From: Pomacea canaliculata
Lineage: Eukaryota; Mollusca; Gastropoda; Architaenioglossa; Ampullariidae
Reading direction: 5' to 3'
DNA: 64,000 bases
Assembly: GCF_003073045.1 (NCBI RefSeq)
Contig: NC_037600.1
Span: 17,004,352-17,068,351, forward strand
The notes beneath the pieces were generated by a model. The model was not told the DNA's origin. It ran no database searches and saw only the letters and a list, made by a program, of their open reading frames with translations. Below are positions 60,324 to 64,000 of this stretch, piece by piece (within the stretch, counting starts at the first letter, position 1; each line of letters starts with the position of its first letter). The position numbers were made by a program, and so were the translations under genes.

Positions 60324-63009
60324 CTGTAACAAGTCACTAAAATCTTAAGTTTCATTATTCTAATTTTAATTCCTTTTATTTAGTGACTGTAGATAAAATG
60401 ACACAAACATTTCTCAAATTGTCCTTGTTTACAGACATCGTCAACATGTGCTCAGAGGGATCGGGGTTAATCGTGTCATTCATGTTCGCCCTTGTTTGTG
60501 TGATGATAGATAAGGAACAAATAAAGATGACCACAAATGACTGAGTTTCAGATAAGGGTCTCTCTCTCTCAGTTAATGATACAAATACTATTATTTTAGT
60601 AATGTACATATGATACCAGAATAAGCTGCAATACAGTTCTAGTACGAGGCTGAAAGCTGATACAAGTTCACGGCCACACCAGACACAACAAAGACTGATT
60701 ACACACATACTTAACTCCATTAGCTCTGCTTTCATCACGGGATCTGCCTCAGGTTTCTTTCTCTGTTTTAGTCTGATTGCAACGAGGTTAATTATACCGG
60801 CCTTGACCCCTTGCACAGACACAGTGGGAGCCAAGGTGAGAAGCATCTAGACATTATCGGTCAAACTGCCTGTTCAACTGGAGAAGATGTTCTCAGAAAC
60901 TTTACCAGCTTTAGACAAGAGAAGGAGGGTGGAATCAATAACTTTATTGACAAACCCGTGAGGAGAACGGGGTTCATGTCGTTGTTACAATGCACCTGCC
61001 TGCGTGAAGAGGTCCTTCTGCCGAGAGTTATTGAGAACCGCCGGACCACAAAAGGTCATGTTTCACAGACAAAAGGTCATGTTTCACAGAATATAGAGAG
61101 CCAGTGTAATTAAGGGAGGACAGAGCAGACTGTCGTGCCAGAACGAGGCCAGGGAGACGGTTGACGTGGGCGTTTTCCCCAGGCCAGGCTGGTACTAGTA
61201 ATGAGTGTCACGTCACGTATTAAAACATTTTGTCACGTCACGTGTTAAACATTTCTTTCTCAAGAGTACAAGACATTACATTTCTCAGGTTTATGAGGAA
61301 AACCGTTGGCACTGTATTTTAAATAACTGAAATATTAACCATTAAAATGTTGAAGGATTATACTAAAAGAAAAAATAAACAAAGAAAGAAATAAAGAAAG
61401 ACAAAAAAAAAAAAAAAAAAAAAAAGATAACAGAAAAAAAGGACAACTTTTACTTGGCGTCTGCTTGACGGCAAAACAGGATTAAACAAATGATAACAAA
61501 ATCAGAAAATCTAGAAAATCTTGATGGGTTAAAGCTTCTTAAGCCAACAAGGTCTCTTCAACAAAGCTCAGCGGATGCTGACGAAGATTGGAACATAAAT
61601 CGAAAGGGTTTTCACTTGACAAAACTTTAAATACTGAGAGCTCGTTGCTAGGCGACGGGGGTTCGATCTGTGTCTGACTGCAGCAGCAGCTTCTGAAGTA
61701 TGGAGCTAAATTTAAATCTTGTCTGTTCACATCGTTTTCTTGAACCTTAACGATAATCAGAAATGTCAACAGTTCGTTGCCACTATTTGAAGAAAGTATT
61801 CTTGACATTCGATTACTCCCTCTGCCATCTTTTTCTTCCTTTATTGTCTTAGTTCTCTTTATTTCTATTGATTTTGTCTGTTTTTATTTTTAAAATCCTT
61901 CTTTTAATTCTCTTTCTCTCCCTCTCATTCTTATCTTTCTGTTATAGTTTATTTTGTTTCTTCTTTTCGTTCATTAATTCCTTCGTTTATTTGAGCTTTC
62001 GATTTTCTTCTTCTTTTTCCTGTTTTTCTGTTCTCTGTCGCTCCATATTTGTTCTTATTTATCCAGTTTACTTTTTCTTTTCTTCTTTCGTATTACCGCT
62101 TGTAAATCACAGGCCTGCTGAAACAATGTCTTTCTGGTTGAGATCATAGTTGCAGACTTGCAGTACAGTTCAACCTCGTTATCTCAATAAATGTCGTTTA
62201 GAAAAGTAAAATAATTTGGATAGCCAATATTCAGACAGCGAAAGCGCTGTTATATATAGATATATCAGCAAAATACAAACGTAAAAAATAAATAAATAAA
62301 AAGCCACTGGAAAAAATAAAAGGTAAGGTTGTTCATCAATAGAAGACAAGTGGATGGTGAGGTGCGAAGCAAGTATGTCAGTTGCACCTTCTTATATTTC
62401 TTAATGAGGACGAATAAAGTCATTTAAAATGTAACAAAAGCTTTGAATCAGCTTACAACCAGACTGGTCGATTCCTCCCCACGGCGAGCACACATTTGTC
62501 TGGAAAATGGTCACGATGTCATTGACCAATCACAACGCCTCCTATAGTTAGATCGATGCGTGCACATCCTCACCCGACGGCGGAGAACTTCCGGTGCGCC
62601 ATTCTTATAGCGGGTATGGAGTGTTTTAACAAACATTCAGTGTTTCGAGAATTCTGTTTTTTCGAGAGTTCAGATAAAGAGTTTCGACGACATTCTGACA
62701 ATTTAGATAATCACAGATTACTTGAGATAATGTCTAGTGTCGCGAACAAAGGGCAGACAACTGATCCTGTGGAGGATAAACTTCCTCCTAACCTCTACAC
62801 AGATCATCAGCTTTCATCTCAGCACATGTTTCTTGAAGGAGGGACAAAGAAGAGATTCAAGACTAAACAAGACGCGCCAAGGCAGACAATAAAGTGCAGC
62901 GCAAAGGCTCTCCTCCCTATCTCAAATATTATGGGATTGAATGTCTGGTAGAGAGGCAATAATAAGGCCAGCGGATGATTAACCCGCCATGTTGTAGAGT
63001 GGCGGTAAT
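60324..63009. other. Right intergenic region, no gene recognised
   Basis: A minus-strand ORF at 60376-60846 ends near a weak donor and might be a first exon of the decayed C1q copy, but its similarity to the other first exons is too poor to claim. A 21-22-base A run lies near 61405, and a long pyrimidine-rich tract spans 61810-62095. ORFs at 61539-61808 and 62556-62951 lack motifs. A short direct repeat (CAAAAGGTCATGTTTCACAG, two copies) lies near 61048-61090. Confidence 0.45.
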
Positions 63010-63171
63010 CAGGGCCATGCTTAGGGGCAGGCGGACGAGGCATCTGCCTAGGGCCCCGCGCTTTGATTGAGATATGCGACTTTAGATCCCAACTAAAACC
63101 GTGTGATCGTGGCGTGAGGGCCCCGCACATGCCCTTTGCCTCGGGCCCCGCGGGGGCTAAGAACTGGCCTG
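63010..63171. mobile_element. hAT MITE, 162 bp, complete
   Basis: Ends in imperfect inverted repeats (CAGGGCCATGCTTAG at left; CAGGCCAGTTCTTAG reading in from the right). It is flanked by an exact 8-bp duplication GCGGTAAT (63002-63009 and 63172-63179). Sequence matches both outer segments of the element at 5107-10642 in inverted orientation and lacks that copy's extra internal 430 bases. It is GC-rich, non-coding and non-autonomous. Confidence 0.88.
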
Positions 63172-63779
63172 GCGGTAATTATACAGGTCACCTGATGCTC
63201 AAGCGTGCTTCCTTTTCCTTCGTTCATTCCTGTCTCTCTTCACTCCTTTTTCTTCTTCGTTTGGATCCTATCTTCCTACCTTCATTACAAATACCACGTC
63301 ACAAGGCACATAGGTAACAATATCCCGTTGCACAAGGTCCCATCACGTGACATCACGTCACACCATTCTTACTGCCTTGGTGGTAACGATCACATGACAT
63401 AATGTCATAGGAAATAATGAGAAGGAATAAATAAATAAAATTTGCACTGTCATGACAAGCAAGACATAACACGATCTGAAGTTTCTCGCGAGCCATTCAC
63501 ATCTCATGTGCGAATCCTCATCTCGCCTTCTGTCAAGCTATTAGCCATTCTCTCTTGTCTGAGCATGCGTGTGTTTTGCTGGCCGGCGCATGCGCACTTT
63601 CAGTTGCAAACGGCTATCTCGTGCGAAAGTTCAGATCGTGACACCGGCACTAATAAAAGACTACACAACATTAACTGTGTGTGTATGTAAGCGGCTCACT
63701 GTTTCTAACATGTTGTAAATGGAAATGTCGGACGGCAACATTCTGTTGTAACCAGGAGTCCTACTTATTCAACCTTCGC

Positions 63780-63966
63780 GCCATTTTAGGTCACTCGCTT
63801 TCGTGGGTCACGAGCGGCGCGCGACCCGAGGACGCTGCGAGAGAGAGTACGCAGCTCAGTTGACAGGAGAGGTCGGCGCGAGACCAACAGATGGTTCAGC
63901 AGGCCACGCCTGGTCATCATGGTGCTCCATAGCTGAAAACCTCGTTAGTGGAGGGAAGTCCTCAAG
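63780..63966 (+). promoter_or_regulatory. Possible first exon and promoter of a further gene
   Basis: The AT-rich background changes to a GC-rich, CpG-containing stretch (GGCGCGCGACCCG near 63815) that ends at a plausible donor TCAAG|GTTAGT (63966/63967). A short ATG frame inside (63892 on) stops after 13 codons, so the exon would be non-coding. The rest of the gene is outside the window. Confidence 0.35.
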
Positions 63967-64000
63967 GTTAGTTTTCCTGCTTCTTTGTTCCTGTCTTCTC

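Noticed and set aside
60376-60846. Minus-strand ORF as first exon of C1q copy C
   Set aside because: No convincing signal peptide or match to exon 1 of genes A and B; donor is weak.
62556-62951. 131-codon plus-strand ORF
   Set aside because: No recognisable domain, skewed residue mix and no splice or promoter support.

Overview
The window is animal nuclear DNA, most likely from a mollusc and probably a gastropod. I infer this from AT-rich intergenic DNA, small GT-AG exons, a small tandem set of secreted C1q-domain genes, and the mix of RTE, hAT, PIF/Harbinger and tRNA-SINE repeats. No species is assigned. I read the exon models by eye, using splice consensus, reading phase and remembered family sequences; nothing was run.

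Layout. At 844-5052 on the minus strand is a complete flavin-containing monooxygenase in 7 coding exons (534 aa), with a candidate TATA promoter and non-coding first exon near 12457-12533. Its roughly 7.4-kb 5'UTR intron is mostly transposon: a hAT-type element (5107-10642, 8-bp target duplication) split by a PIF/Harbinger element (5638-10559, 3-bp duplication). The Harbinger element carries further repeats, and a complete tRNA-like SINE lies beside it (10739-11054). At 14574-23759 on the minus strand is POMT1, protein O-mannosyltransferase 1, in 17 coding exons (776 aa). At 25511-43873 on the plus strand is DROSHA, the nuclear RNase III of microRNA processing, in 29 coding exons (1522 aa). 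It is head to head with POMT1 across about 1.75 kb.

From 43874 to 50410 there are a 3'UTR, simple repeats and no recognisable gene. From 50411 to about 60323 on the minus strand is a C1q-domain cluster: two complete paralogues with identical exon architecture (217 and 206 aa), and a third copy of which only a C-terminal exon remains. The large intron of the second gene holds an apparently full-length, uninterrupted RTE-type LINE (54866-58096, 990-aa ORF, perfect 9-bp target duplication), so the insertion looks young. The right end has a 162-bp hAT MITE related to the long copy near FMO, and a likely first exon of a further gene beginning about 63.8 kb.

The host genes do unrelated jobs (xenobiotic oxidation, O-mannosylation, microRNA biogenesis, secreted recognition proteins); only the C1q genes form a functional cluster. 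I found no clearly new system. The most informative structures are the nested transposons with exact target duplications, the intact LINE, a possible small upstream gene ending 19 bases before the POMT1 start codon, and a short upstream ORF before DROSHA.
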